In this document: piece after piece, positions 52,722-61,448 of the stretch
How positions within the stretch are numbered: the stretch's first letter is position 1
Layout: every line of letters begins with the position of its first letter
From: Rhynchonema sp. JSB1_4
Lineage: Eukaryota > Nematoda > Chromadorea > Monhysterida > Xyalidae
Length of the DNA stretch: 64,000 nt
Assembly (NCBI GenBank): GCA_030248065.1
Contig: JASAMV010004664.1
Span: forward strand, 21,741-85,740
Reading direction: 5' to 3'
Translations under genes and position numbers: made by a program
Notes under the pieces: model-generated
Database searches by the model: none
The model's input: only the letters and a program-made list of their open reading frames with translations
Told to the model about the DNA's origin: nothing

Positions 52722-55133
52722 TTACGGCCGTTCGACTATTATCCCTTCAAGCTCTATATTCTCACCATTACACGTCTCCAAGTCACTAGTGTCACTTTGT
52801 TGATCACGAGCGCTGCACGGATTACGTCTGGCCAGCCACAATATCAGCCCCAAAAACAGCTCGGAGAGAAGGTTGATCACAGCACCCCACAGCAAGTCAG
52901 GCCATTCATAGTCCATCAGGGTCTGAAGAAGGTTAGATTATGCATTTACAACAGCGATATGCACGCAGGCCTAGCAAATGCTGTTTTTAAAGTATGTTTT
53001 TGTGGAAAAAATGGACAACGCAGGTAAGGGTTTTGAAAATAGCCACTCCCTGAGCGTAAATTGTCTACCCAACACTACATTATCTTTTGAACAATAGCGT
53101 GCCTCTGACACAATCAGCACTCGCAAAGATACATATACTGTACTGTCACAATAACGCGAAACAAGGTGTTTTTCGATCATAGATGAATGCCATGGCAGGT
53201 AGATGTTTCATATCAGTTCTGGTCAGATATCTTGACCAGCGTAAACTGTGATGTAGATTTTACGCTGGTCGTCAGTGAAAGATGCACGTAACCCATAGCA
53301 AGCGTATATTTCAGTGCCAGAAACATGCACAAAACCTTTGCAACATGCACGTGCGCCTCAGCAGTATTCCGTTCATTCCTCAACTCCTCGATGGACACAT
53401 TTTTCATGTCCAACACTTGACCGGACAGTGTCAAAACCTCATCTCGTAGTGCATCTGAGATTTCATCGTCTGTTCTTTCCAGCTGAAAATGGACAGAGAA
53501 ATCATTGTGCGGCCGTATGTTGGTCGTACATCGCAATCGCTTCCGTATTACCAGATGAAACGCGACAGTCGATTCTGTGTCCCATGTGCACAGCAGAACA
53601 AAAAGGACGACGAGGTTGTTGCCACATACTGCAACGAATACGCGGCACGGTCACTGCCAGTTAGCTGCACCAATTTTTAAGCTCCCTAGTTTTTGATATA
53701 CGTACCAATAAAGCTGAGTATCATGCTTGCCGGTTTCTTTAGGGTGGGCCAGAAATGCCAATCGAACGGTGTGTGCACAAGGCGACTATCAACGAAGACA
53801 TGTGTAGATGCGGTGCTAATTTTGATCTCGATTGTCCCTGGTTGAGTAACGAAAAAGCCAAAGAACTAATGAAGTTCAGATGGGGTCAGCAACTGGCAGT
53901 GCGCTCATCGGTACGTTCAGATTGGGCAATTTTCGGCGAAAGTAGGTTTTTGTCCGGGATCCTTTCATGTCATGAAGGTTATTTCTGCCAAAATCTGGTG
54001 GTCCTTCGCCTCCATCGATGCTCGAATGTAATTGAGGATCCTGCTGGAAAATCCGGATCACGTAGACCGTATCTGACAGTGATGCCGCTTGGTCTACAAT
54101 ACCGATAAGAATTTCTGATCGTGATTTTGAATTTTTTGATTGGGATTGAAGTTCTCCAGGGCGAAATCGTTCGAGCACTGATGTCCGCGGTTTGTTTTCT
54201 TCAAAATTAGTCAGATTTGAAGAGAATAAAACATACGGCTGAGCCACACCAGACTTTCGACTCAAAATGATGAATGCCTTATTTGAGCACTGAGAATTGC
54301 GGTTTATAGAATAGTCGTCAACTCAGATCAACACCTTTTTGCATCAACTCACGTGTATAATTTTTTCTGCTCATTTTAGGCTGCTTGACTTTAACGACTG
54401 TATCGATAGACCGAAATACGATTCTCCCGAGCAGAAAAAACTTTGAGATGAAAAAAGTTCATGAACCAGTTTTGTACAGGAACCAACAAGAAAATTTCTC
54501 AGGTCCCAACGGACAGTGGTCGTATCCGGGATCTCACATTGGAAATGGAGGCAGGCAGTTTGGCGACCAGCATGAGCGCGCATGTGGAAGATGGTCGCTA
54601 CGAGCAGGATATTGCCATATGGGCTCCACAAGTGCAAGCATCTCTGCTACTTGCTCAGGGCGATACTCTTGCAGCCATCATTGCATCGCTCCCAAGTACG
54701 TCGATCCTAAACAATTCCACCTTGCTACACGGTACGCTTGTCCTTGCTGCAAAGTAGACATGTCCGACAATTTCAGAGAGCGGGACAGCAGAAGACTGGT
54801 ATACACTGGTGCGACATGATGGGAACACAAGATACGTAGCCGCCTACGTATTCGAACGCAGTACGCAAATGCCGCTGGCGGGATACTTTTTGAACCCGCA
54901 ACAGATCCGCGATCTTGCCCACCGAGTGCCGACAGTTTACAATGTTCACACTGGAGAACACGTGAAATCGGTTAGTATACCTTTTGCACATGGCCCTGTA
55001 GATTGACCTGCGTCTCACCCATCTTCTCGATTATCACCGCCAACTTTGTGTACTCTTCGATCATGGTGTTCTGCCTATCGATCACTGATTTCATGATATG
55101 ACCAAGCTCATCGACCGAAGACTTCCTGGCCAT
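52722..55133 (-). CDS. Tail-anchored coiled-coil orphan protein (cluster gene D)
   Basis: Three phase-0 exons on minus: 55133-54981 (ATG), 53482-53336 and 52922-52722 (TAA), 166 residues. Exons 1 and 2 are charged and helical (IDRQNTMIEEYTKLAVIIEK, later RDEVLTLSGQVLDMKNVSIE), probably a coiled coil. Exon 3 has a membrane segment (LLWGAVINLLSELFLGLILW) followed by an acidic tail of about 40 residues. Its 1.5-kb first intron contains plus-strand genes A and B, and its second exon begins at a palindromic acceptor shared with gene A on the other strand. No relative recognised. Confidence 0.6.
53483..54446 (+). CDS. Cysteine-rich orphan protein (cluster gene A)
   Basis: Exons 53483-53659, 53743-53873 and 54380-54446 (TGA) join in phase; ATG at 53489, 122 residues. 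Cysteine pairs (RFCVPCAQQ and CRCGANFDLDCPW) suggest a small zinc-binding domain. The last junction uses donor ATGAA|GTTCAG and gives a natural-looking end (FNDCIDRPKYDSPEQ). Exon 1 starts at the same CAG|CTG acceptor that opens exon 2 of gene D on the opposite strand. Function unknown. Confidence 0.5.
54461..55006 (+). CDS. Orphan protein (cluster gene B)
   Basis: ATG at 54461, 14 bp after the stop of gene A. Exons 54461-54695 and 54777-55006, intron 81 bp with GTACGT donor, phase 1; about 154 residues to TGA at 55004-55006. Text such as RIRDLTLEMEAGSLATSMSA and LAGYFLNPQQIRDLAHRVPT is clearly protein-like. A donor (GTTAGT) at 54971 may instead lead to another exon. Its last exon overlaps the region of the minus-strand donor of gene D. 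No family recognised. Confidence 0.5.
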
Positions 55134-55281
55134 GGCCGTGCAAGTCAAGTCACATGCAGAGGGGCGTTTCTGAAGCGAACATGCATGCAGTGGCAAGGTA
55201 ATAATCGAATCTGCCCTGACCACGAATTGCCTAAATTTTGACCAGTGTAGTGTTATTTTTACGTTGGTCGATCGAATAAAT

Positions 55282-55452
55282 ATGACCGAGGCAGATAATA
55301 TCAAGCAGCAAGCACAAGATAGTAACCCCATACCTTATCAGCAGGCGGTGCAGCAGATACGCGACTCTGGTTTCCGGGCGGCTTTCGATCTGCAATCGGT
55401 GTCATGGGTGGCGGACTGGATTGGCCAGACTGGAACAGAACAAAACACGTGA
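55282..55452 (+). CDS. Small orphan protein, 56 residues (cluster gene C)
   Basis: Single-exon frame from ATG 55282 to TGA 55450, starting MTEADNIKQQAQDSNPIPYQ. It is glutamine-rich and then amphipathic (RAAFDLQSVSWVADWIG). Its first 12 codons overlap nothing else. A GACCAGTGTA-type repeat motif lies just upstream. Unrecognised. Confidence 0.4.
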   Translation: MTEADNIKQQAQDSNPIPYQQAVQQIRDSGFRAAFDLQSVSWVADWIGQTGTEQNT

Positions 55453-55536
55453 GCTTGAAGCAAGCATGACATCTATATTTTGTTTTCAACGGCTATTCAA
55501 ATTTGTACTTTATTTTACGTCATAACAGCACACAGC

Positions 55537-55546
55537 TGATGTTTCA
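55537..55546 (+). promoter_or_regulatory. TGATGTTTCA motif
   Basis: Between cluster genes C and E, extended form AGCTGATGTTTCA. A minus-strand copy at 55582-55589 faces it 35 bp away. Confidence 0.4.
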
Positions 55547-55750
55547 TTTTAAAAAGAGTGCTTTTGCATTCCGTGTTGCGGTGAAACATAAGCGTATGCT
55601 TGAGACGTTTATGCATCAGATTGAAACAAAAGGTAAAATCCTTTTTCACTCGCATTTTGAATAATCGCCTTTTTATTGCAAAAAGTGGCCTGTTGCATAC
55701 CCGACCAACCAATGTGAAGAATAACTAGACGATACTTGCCAATAAACTTA

Positions 55751-56242
55751 TCAGCTGTGTGGGATTTTTACGCTGGTCAAAACCCGACCAACCAATGTTT
55801 CAGCCGTGGTCACGATGGCGCTGGCAGCAGCACTGGAGGCAGTGGATAAATCGACAGGATCACGTGACTGAAAGTCGATAAAAATAGATGAAGAAACAAA
55901 AAATTAGGACTGATTTTTTTTAAAATGTGAAAGACAATGTGATACCTTGCACTTTCTGATCCCGTCCGGACAATTTGACAGAATTGGCCGGTTCGAACAA
56001 ATGCACTTGCAGTTTGTCATGTTTGGGCTGATGTACAGCTGAGAGAATCCAAATTCAGTGATATTCAGATCACAACGCGGTATGTCAGTGTCAATGAGTG
56101 CAAGGGTTTTATTTCGGTTGACCACGGATTTTATACCACTTTGAATTTGTGCTGGGTCAGAGCAACTTAGCAGTTCGGAAGATGGCACGCAGGCATACAA
56201 TGCACCAACGGGAATGGCGATCACGACAATGAACGAAATCAT
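55751..56242 (-). CDS. Secreted cysteine-rich orphan protein (cluster gene E)
   Basis: Exons 56242-55946 (ATG) and 55867-55751 (TGA) on minus, intron 78 bp, phase 0, 137 residues. It opens with a good signal peptide (MISFIVVIAIPVGALYA), followed by about ten cysteines and two N-glycosylation sites (NITE and NMTN). It ends in a Ser/Ala-rich tail. Probably secreted or luminal. No family recognised. Confidence 0.55.
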
Positions 56243-56351
56243 TTTTGAAACGTCTTTTTGTACTTAAAATAATGCTAATAATTACGCAAAAGTAAAAGTA
56301 ACGAAACTAATAAAAAATTCAGGCTCAGCGCGCAGACACACACATACTGCC

Positions 56352-57126
56352 TCACAATGGTTTCGGGTTGATGGTGCCTGTGCAAAGAAAATGTTGCATA
56401 AGTGTGGTGATCAGATAGAGCGCACACATGTGTCAGCAGAGCACAGAGACAAGATAACAACAACACATACCCAGTGGCACATAACCAGTGCCTGCGGCCA
56501 GCTGACCAAAGTCTGTTTGATTGCAGATATACAGCATATCTCGCATTTTGAGACCTGCAGTGGATAAAACATTTTTGCACGTTGCGCAAAGGGGACAGAG
56601 AACCGAAGCAAGCGCAGTTGAGAAAAATCACAATTATATTGACCAGAAACTGTGAAAACTACCCAACATACCAATGTTTGTCTGAGACATATTTTTCGTG
56701 GTATCTCGCAGATCGTCGCCAGACAACGCTCGTCGAGCACCCATGGGGTCTGGCTGGGATTCCAGCTGAAAAATAATGGATAATCATGATTGAGCAACAC
56801 AACAACAGCAAAACACGACGCACAAAATCAAGCAATCCTGAGCCACCGGATTGGCAGAATGCGGCAACGACCTTGCTGCTCGGTACCGAATACGTGGAAC
56901 CAAGACATTCCAGTGTTCCAACGAACCACATTAATAAAAAGTTGTTCACCATGGACACGCTTGGTTTGGATTTGCTCCCGAACAACGACTTGAACAGATG
57001 ACGCGGGAGGAGATCACGCAAGATGTCCATCGTGATTGAGACTGATGCACTCTTCACCTCCCGTTTGTGGGACTCGCGTTCGTTCCGAAAGTATTGCATT
57101 TCATTCACATTGGACGAACACATCAT
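56352..57126 (-). CDS. Four-exon orphan protein (cluster gene F)
   Basis: Minus exons 57126-56950, 56765-56672, 56554-56471 and 56377-56352 (TGA) join in phase to about 126 residues. The parts include RDLLPRHLFKSLFGSKSKP, ARRALSGDDLRDTTKNMSQ and MRDMLYICNQTDFGQLAAG. Exon 2 starts at TTTTTCAG|CTGGAA, again on a CAGCTG palindrome. The start is uncertain because a foldback (57134-57365) lies immediately upstream of the first exon. Unrecognised. Confidence 0.5.
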
Positions 57127-57133
57127 GATCGGG

Positions 57134-57365
57134 ACGGAGTACGGACAAAACAGCAGTGGACAAAACAGCGGGCTCATGTTTTCATATAAGCCCATATATT
57201 GAACATTAGCTTTTTGGCTTGGGCTTGGGGTTTGGCTTAGGCTTAGACTTAGGCTAAGGCTTAGGCCTATACTGCCCAGAGCAAACATCAACGTTGGTGC
57301 CCGCTGTTTTTTCAAAACCGCTGTTATGGCCCCGCTGTTTTGTCCCCGCTGTTTTGTCCGTGACA
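57134..57365. repeat. Foldback with telomere-like centre
   Basis: Arms contain CGGACAAAACAGC on the left and GCTGTTTTGTCCG on the right. The centre (57216-57268) is a degenerate run of TTAGGC hexamers (GGCTTAGGCTTAGACTTAGG). It interrupts the 5' side of gene F. Confidence 0.5.
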
Positions 57366-57482
57366 CGATCGGGACACCCTGTGTAACGACCAGCGTAAAA
57401 GTTGTTCCCAAACGGTCGCGAAAATAGCGGCTACTTACCATGGTCATTGTTTACAGATCTAAGTTATGTATCGGACACATAC

Positions 57483-57660
57483 CCTGGTTTTGTTGCTGTA
57501 CGCTGCAGCAGCCTGCTGCAGATGATAGGTAAATGACTGAATCTGAGGGACTTCACCACCGGTAACCATGGCGATAGAATTACAGCGATTATCACCAAAC
57601 GCGGTCATACAATAATGTTTTTGTGATGCAGCTGCGTCCAGGACACACCCAAAACAGTGG
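57483..57660 (-). CDS. Exon of a probable secreted or membrane protein
   Basis: Minus-strand frame beginning in a hydrophobic run (LLFLNFVIISL) and continuing NHCFGCVLDAAASQKHYC. It ends at a good donor (ACCAGG|GTATGT). It looks like a signal peptide and a cysteine-containing domain, but there is no in-frame ATG and no clear next exon. It is a fragment, a gene with a missing exon, or the 5' part of gene F cut off by the foldback. Confidence 0.35.
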
Positions 57661-57746
57661 TTCAAACTTATTATAACAAAGTTTAAAAATAACAGTGTTT
57701 TTTAATGCTGTTACCCCAGCTGCACGCGCCTGATGAACAGTGTAAC

Positions 57747-57872
57747 ATGCGTTTGAAAATAGTTCTGACTGTGATTGCTTCGGTTCTGTCAGTGTCTGAC
57801 TGTGTAACAGCAGATGCGTGCTTCAGGGCATGTGTTAAAAAAGATTTAAAACACAGCAGCACAAGACAATGA
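57747..57872 (+). CDS. Small secreted peptide gene, 41 residues
   Basis: ATG at 57747 to TGA at 57870. Residues 1-17 form a signal peptide (MRLKIVLTVIASVLSVS). The remaining 24 residues include three cysteines and a basic tail ending KHSSTRQ. Its size and layout suggest a secreted peptide. A donor-like CAG|GTAAAA lies just after the stop, so it could be the first exon of something longer. Unrecognised. Confidence 0.4.
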   Translation: MRLKIVLTVIASVLSVSDCVTADACFRACVKKDLKHSSTRQ

Positions 57873-57972
57873 GCAGGTAAAACCGTGTTGCTTGTGTCAA
57901 GAGGAAAATTGAAACCTAGCTGCGCACGTTAGTAACACCAATCTCAACGCCGTGGCACGCTTAACCAAAATG

Positions 57973-57981
57973 TATAAATAG
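57973..57981 (+). promoter_or_regulatory. TATA box
   Basis: TATAAATAG lies about 30 bp before a likely start site (CATCAGACT, about 58004) and 113 bp before the ATG of the 275-residue gene. It is the clearest core promoter in the window and implies a transcript reading right. Confidence 0.55.
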
Positions 57982-58085
57982 GCTGCGGAAACTTCACTGA
58001 AAACCATCAGACTTTAGCTTCAATGCTCATAGTCAAACTTACAGTAAGTCCATCATTTGTTCTTATTTTATTTTACCTTTGTTGA

Positions 58086-58913
58086 ATGGCGGCGGCGGAT
58101 AGCGTTACTAGCTCCATAGAGAGAGTGATGAAGGAGGAAAAATGTAAGTTTACTGCTCTTTCTAAACTTATATCTGACGTTATACTTCAAAATCAGACTT
58201 TAATTTCGCGCAAGCCTACCATTGCAGTTGATGTGCATGCAGCCATACAGAATCTTGTAAATTCCATGCCCCAAGGCGATCCCAGCACAACGCTAGTGCA
58301 ATTACTGTTGAAACATGGTCAGACTCTTGGTAAATTTATGAAGCGATTTGAGTCCGACAGTGACGATGAAGTGCCAGGATCACTACCGGGTTGGCAGCAC
58401 AGCCAGATTAGACAAAGAGCGCATCAGTGCGATGTTTCATCTTGCTTTTTCGATAGACTTTCAATTTGTCGGTCCACAGATCGCTCAGCAAATGACCAAT
58501 TCTATTATTACTGTCCAGTCAAAAACAAATCATGTGCACATAGCTGTGTTGCCTGTTTTCACACATATATAATTGATCTCTATCGTTCTGCTTGTAATCA
58601 CCTTGACTTGAGTAAGAAAGCAAGTTTTAATCTGGGTCAAAAAGATCATTACAAAAAAGTTACTCTCACTTCACCCCTCGACCGATCAGATGTTACTTGT
58701 TGTCAGTGTAACCTGTTTTCAATTGTTTTTGAGGGAGCACAAGCCCCAGATAATTATAATAGTGACTTGGCCAAGCAGAAATGCATTTATGTTTATCTAC
58801 CTTCTTGTCTCAAACCTTCTTTAAACATGCATGAGTTGTGCGCAAGTTGTTATCTAAACCTTTCTGCGGATCCACAGGTTAATACCTGTCAGATTTGCAG
58901 TTTTTCACCATAA
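58086..58913 (+). CDS. Cysteine-rich orphan protein, 275 residues (cluster gene I)
   Basis: Single open frame from ATG 58086 to TAA 58911, behind the TATA box at 57973. The first 90 residues are helical (SSIERVMKEEKCKFTALSKL) and end in an acidic patch (ESDSDDEVPG). The remaining 180 contain about 20 cysteines in CxxC-type pairs (CPVKNKSCAHSCVACF; later TCCQCN and CASCY), suggesting several zinc sites. No family recognised. Two ATGTTTCA copies (58309 on minus, 58432 on plus) fall inside it, which may be chance. It ends 16 bp before the next gene. Confidence 0.55.
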   Translation: MAAADSVTSSIERVMKEEKCKFTALSKLISDVILQNQTLISRKPTIAVDVHAAIQNLVNSMPQGDPSTTLVQLLLKHGQTLGKFMKRFESDSDDEVPGSLPGWQHSQIRQRAHQCDVSSCFFDRLSICRSTDRSANDQFYYYCPVKNKSCAHSCVACFHTYIIDLYRSACNHLDLSKKASFNLGQKDHYKKVTLTSPLDRSDVTCCQCNLFSIVFEGAQAPDNYNSDLAKQKCIYVYLPSCLKPSLNMHELCASCYLNLSADPQVNTCQICSFSP

Positions 58914-58929
58914 TTTACTTGTGATCATA

Positions 58930-59713
58930 ATGGCCCGCAAATTGACTCCAACCGAGTTTCGAGCGTGTCTGGAGCGCACTCGCAACGACATAATGGGCTG
59001 CCTTAAGAACGGTGATTGACAGTTGGACATGTTTCGGCCACTACTGCGACAGGGCGAGATGCTGCTGTACGACTATCAACACGGTAATCAGCGAACGGTA
59101 TATGACATCGATTTTCAAACTGGACGAATGGATGCCGGTCAGTGACATCATGGGATATTCCCAAAACCACTAAATTTTACGCTGCCGACCGTAGTGAACC
59201 ATATTATGCTAAAACTAACATGATAGGATTTAGAGTCCAAGGCCAGATCGAATTTCAGACCATGAAAGCCAATACGGCAACAACCTCGTTATGCTGAACG
59301 GTGCGAAAACCAATGGACTCATCAAAGTTCACTGGACTGGTGATGACCGCTGCTTGACCGTGGAGAGCATGCGAGAACCAGATTCAGGTATCGTGCTGCG
59401 CTACTTCAAGGAAGTGCCCGACTACAGCACTGCGCACGAACGTCGCACACAAGCAGCGAAACATTTCATGTCCACTGGTTAGTGGCAAACGTTACTGCTG
59501 CTTCTCTCTCCACCTTGGGCATCTCGAACCTTTTCACTCAGTTAAGGGCCGTCGATGCCTCTACGCACTCGAAAGCGTTGCGCGTGACGTTGACCGCCTG
59601 GCCGATCTGCCCAAGACACGGGATCACATGGGGGCTATGATGTCGCACATGTTCAGCAGACTGATTGATCTCATGTCGCCATTTCGTGTGGATTGTCCTA
59701 AAGCTCGTGTAGT
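58930..59713 (+). pseudogene. Orphan gene broken by a stop codon and a TIR-element insertion (cluster gene J)
   Basis: Exons 58930-59137, 59259-59477 and 59542-59713 are in phase with good sites (GTCAGT donor, TTTCAG acceptor). Codon 30 is TGA (59017-59019), although coding text continues on both sides (RNDIMGCLKNGD before, QLDMFRPLLRQGEMLLYDYQ after). Translation could also begin at ATG 59030, downstream of the TGA. The third exon (RDVDRLADLPKTRDHMGAMM) is cut at 59714 by the long-TIR element. No family recognised. The 3' end lies beyond the window, if it survives. Confidence 0.5.
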
Positions 59714-60879
59714 CGTAAGGCGTGGCACTGCCCGGCACCTTACGATACGGCCTCCTTTGCACACTTGGAGACCCGGCCACGGCACGAACGGGCGGGCCTA
59801 GGCTGGAAACACGGGTTTGAACACACAAACAACACTGAAACTCAAACCTCACAAAAGGCCCCGCCGAGTGCCACTGGCCACTCCGGGGTTGCGTTTCACG
59901 CAAGCCTCTTCACGAATACGATCCCACGGGTTCTTTCTTCTCGACGTTTATCACGAACGCGTTAGTTGCAGTCTCACAACACTGACTGTCACACACAAAG
60001 AACACAAAATCACACAGAATCTCTCTACGAAAAAGGGCGCGCGATCTCTTCCAATTCAACGAGTCACGTGCGGAGGAGTACGGGAAAGCCGGCCACATCT
60101 CCCAACGACCAAATTCGACGAGCCCCTGCGAGTCGCGATGAAGAAGATGAAGAGACGGGACGGGGACGGGGATAAACGTTCGTTTAAGACGACGCACAGA
60201 AGCCAACATCTCGATTACTTTGCGATACGATTACGGTAGGCGTGGCTGTCGACCAACATAGAAGGCGACGAATGATAGAAGTAGCCACTGTTCGATCGTT
60301 GACGGATTCGATTAGATTTGATGATATTAGATTGATGAAGATTGGAAGATCGAACCATTGAGACGGCATGAGGGGAGGAGGACCGGGCTTGCCACTTAAG
60401 GCGGGCTCTACTTTGGCGCAAGACGTTTCGAGCCACCCTTCCTCAGTTCATAGAGTATGCCGTCGAAAATCAGTCCAGGGGGGAAATCGATGAATTGAAT
60501 TGAATGAATTGAATTTTACGAGCCATCACATGAAGCATCATATCCACATGACGCACGAAAGGGGCTTTGGCACGGCTCGACGACGACGACGACGACGGAT
60601 GTAGTTGTAGAGCGCCCAAAACGACGAAAAACTAACTAAATGAATCACTACTAAAATAGAAATCCTAAGCAGCTAGAAATAAACTAAGAGAACGACTAAA
60701 CGCAAAGACTCAAAATGCAGTAAGAGAAAATACTAATCGGCAAAGTAAGGTAAATAACAAAGCACACACAAGAATATAAACGGCAGTAGAAACAACGACG
60801 AAAGGTACTAGTGTGGTGCGTTCAACTCAACTCAAATACACTAAAAGAAACAACCTAATCAGCAACGACTTCAAAGCAG
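59714..60879 (+). repeat. Left arm of the long TIR
   Basis: It starts inside exon 3 of gene J and ends at about GACTTCAAAGC. A 140-codon basic frame (59817-60239) is mirrored in the right arm but looks like composition and not a gene. Promoter sequence for the central frame probably lies in the inner part (60.6-60.9 kb). Confidence 0.8.
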
Positions 60880-60929
60880 GCTCGCAGGATCTCATTTGGC
60901 GACTGGAAGGTGCACAGTTCATCCGAATC

Positions 60930-61442
60930 ATGACGTTGCTGAAGGGCATGTACAACAACATCAATTTGGGCATCAAACCGACACCTACGACGACCATTCT
61001 ATCATCAGTCGGTGAACCATCGCACTTCACCAAGGATCTCAAAATGGAGGATCGTGCGAATTGGTACAACGTCGTTGGATGGCATTCGAGCGCCATGGCT
61101 GCGAACCCGTCAAAACCTAAGCCTAAGCCTAAGCCTAAGCCACGCGAAAAGTGTGGATTCCCAGGCCGTGTGACCAAAACCGGCACAGCATGGTGGTGCA
61201 TCGCCAATCGCTCGTGGTTTCCAACATTCACCGCTGATGAAAAGGGACTCTGGGCATGTGTCAACCGCAAATTGAACATCATGAAGGAAATCAGCCAGGA
61301 ATTCCCTGAATGCGTCATCATCTCGTGCTCGAAAGAACGTCGTTCGTACAAAGAACTGATCACCATCGTGACGAAACATCGCGAACTAACTGGTGATTGG
61401 CCGATGGACTTAGGCCAGGATCATGCGACGATTGCCACGTAG
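60930..61442 (+). CDS. TIR-element frame, upstream part (170 residues)
   Basis: First ATG of the frame at 60930; stop TAG at 61440-61442. The open frame itself extends upstream to about 60813, partly within the left arm. It contains four perfect CCTAAG hexamers (61116-61141) encoding alternating Pro-Lys, followed by CGFPGRVTKTGTAWWCIANR and a helical end (ELITIVTKHRELTGDWP). There are conserved-looking Trp and Cys residues but no domain I recognise. The downstream frame is in the same phase and begins 6 bp after the TAG, so the two may be one protein separated by a leaky or mutated amber codon. Confidence 0.55.
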   Translation: MTLLKGMYNNINLGIKPTPTTTILSSVGEPSHFTKDLKMEDRANWYNVVGWHSSAMAANPSKPKPKPKPKPREKCGFPGRVTKTGTAWWCIANRSWFPTFTADEKGLWACVNRKLNIMKEISQEFPECVIISCSKERRSYKELITIVTKHRELTGDWPMDLGQDHATIAT

Positions 61443-61448
61443 TTCAAC

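Noticed and set aside
59817..60239. 140-codon basic frame in the left TIR arm, mirrored in the right arm
   Set aside because: Reads through repeat-rich arm sequence, lacks domains and is truncated in the right arm. Likely composition.
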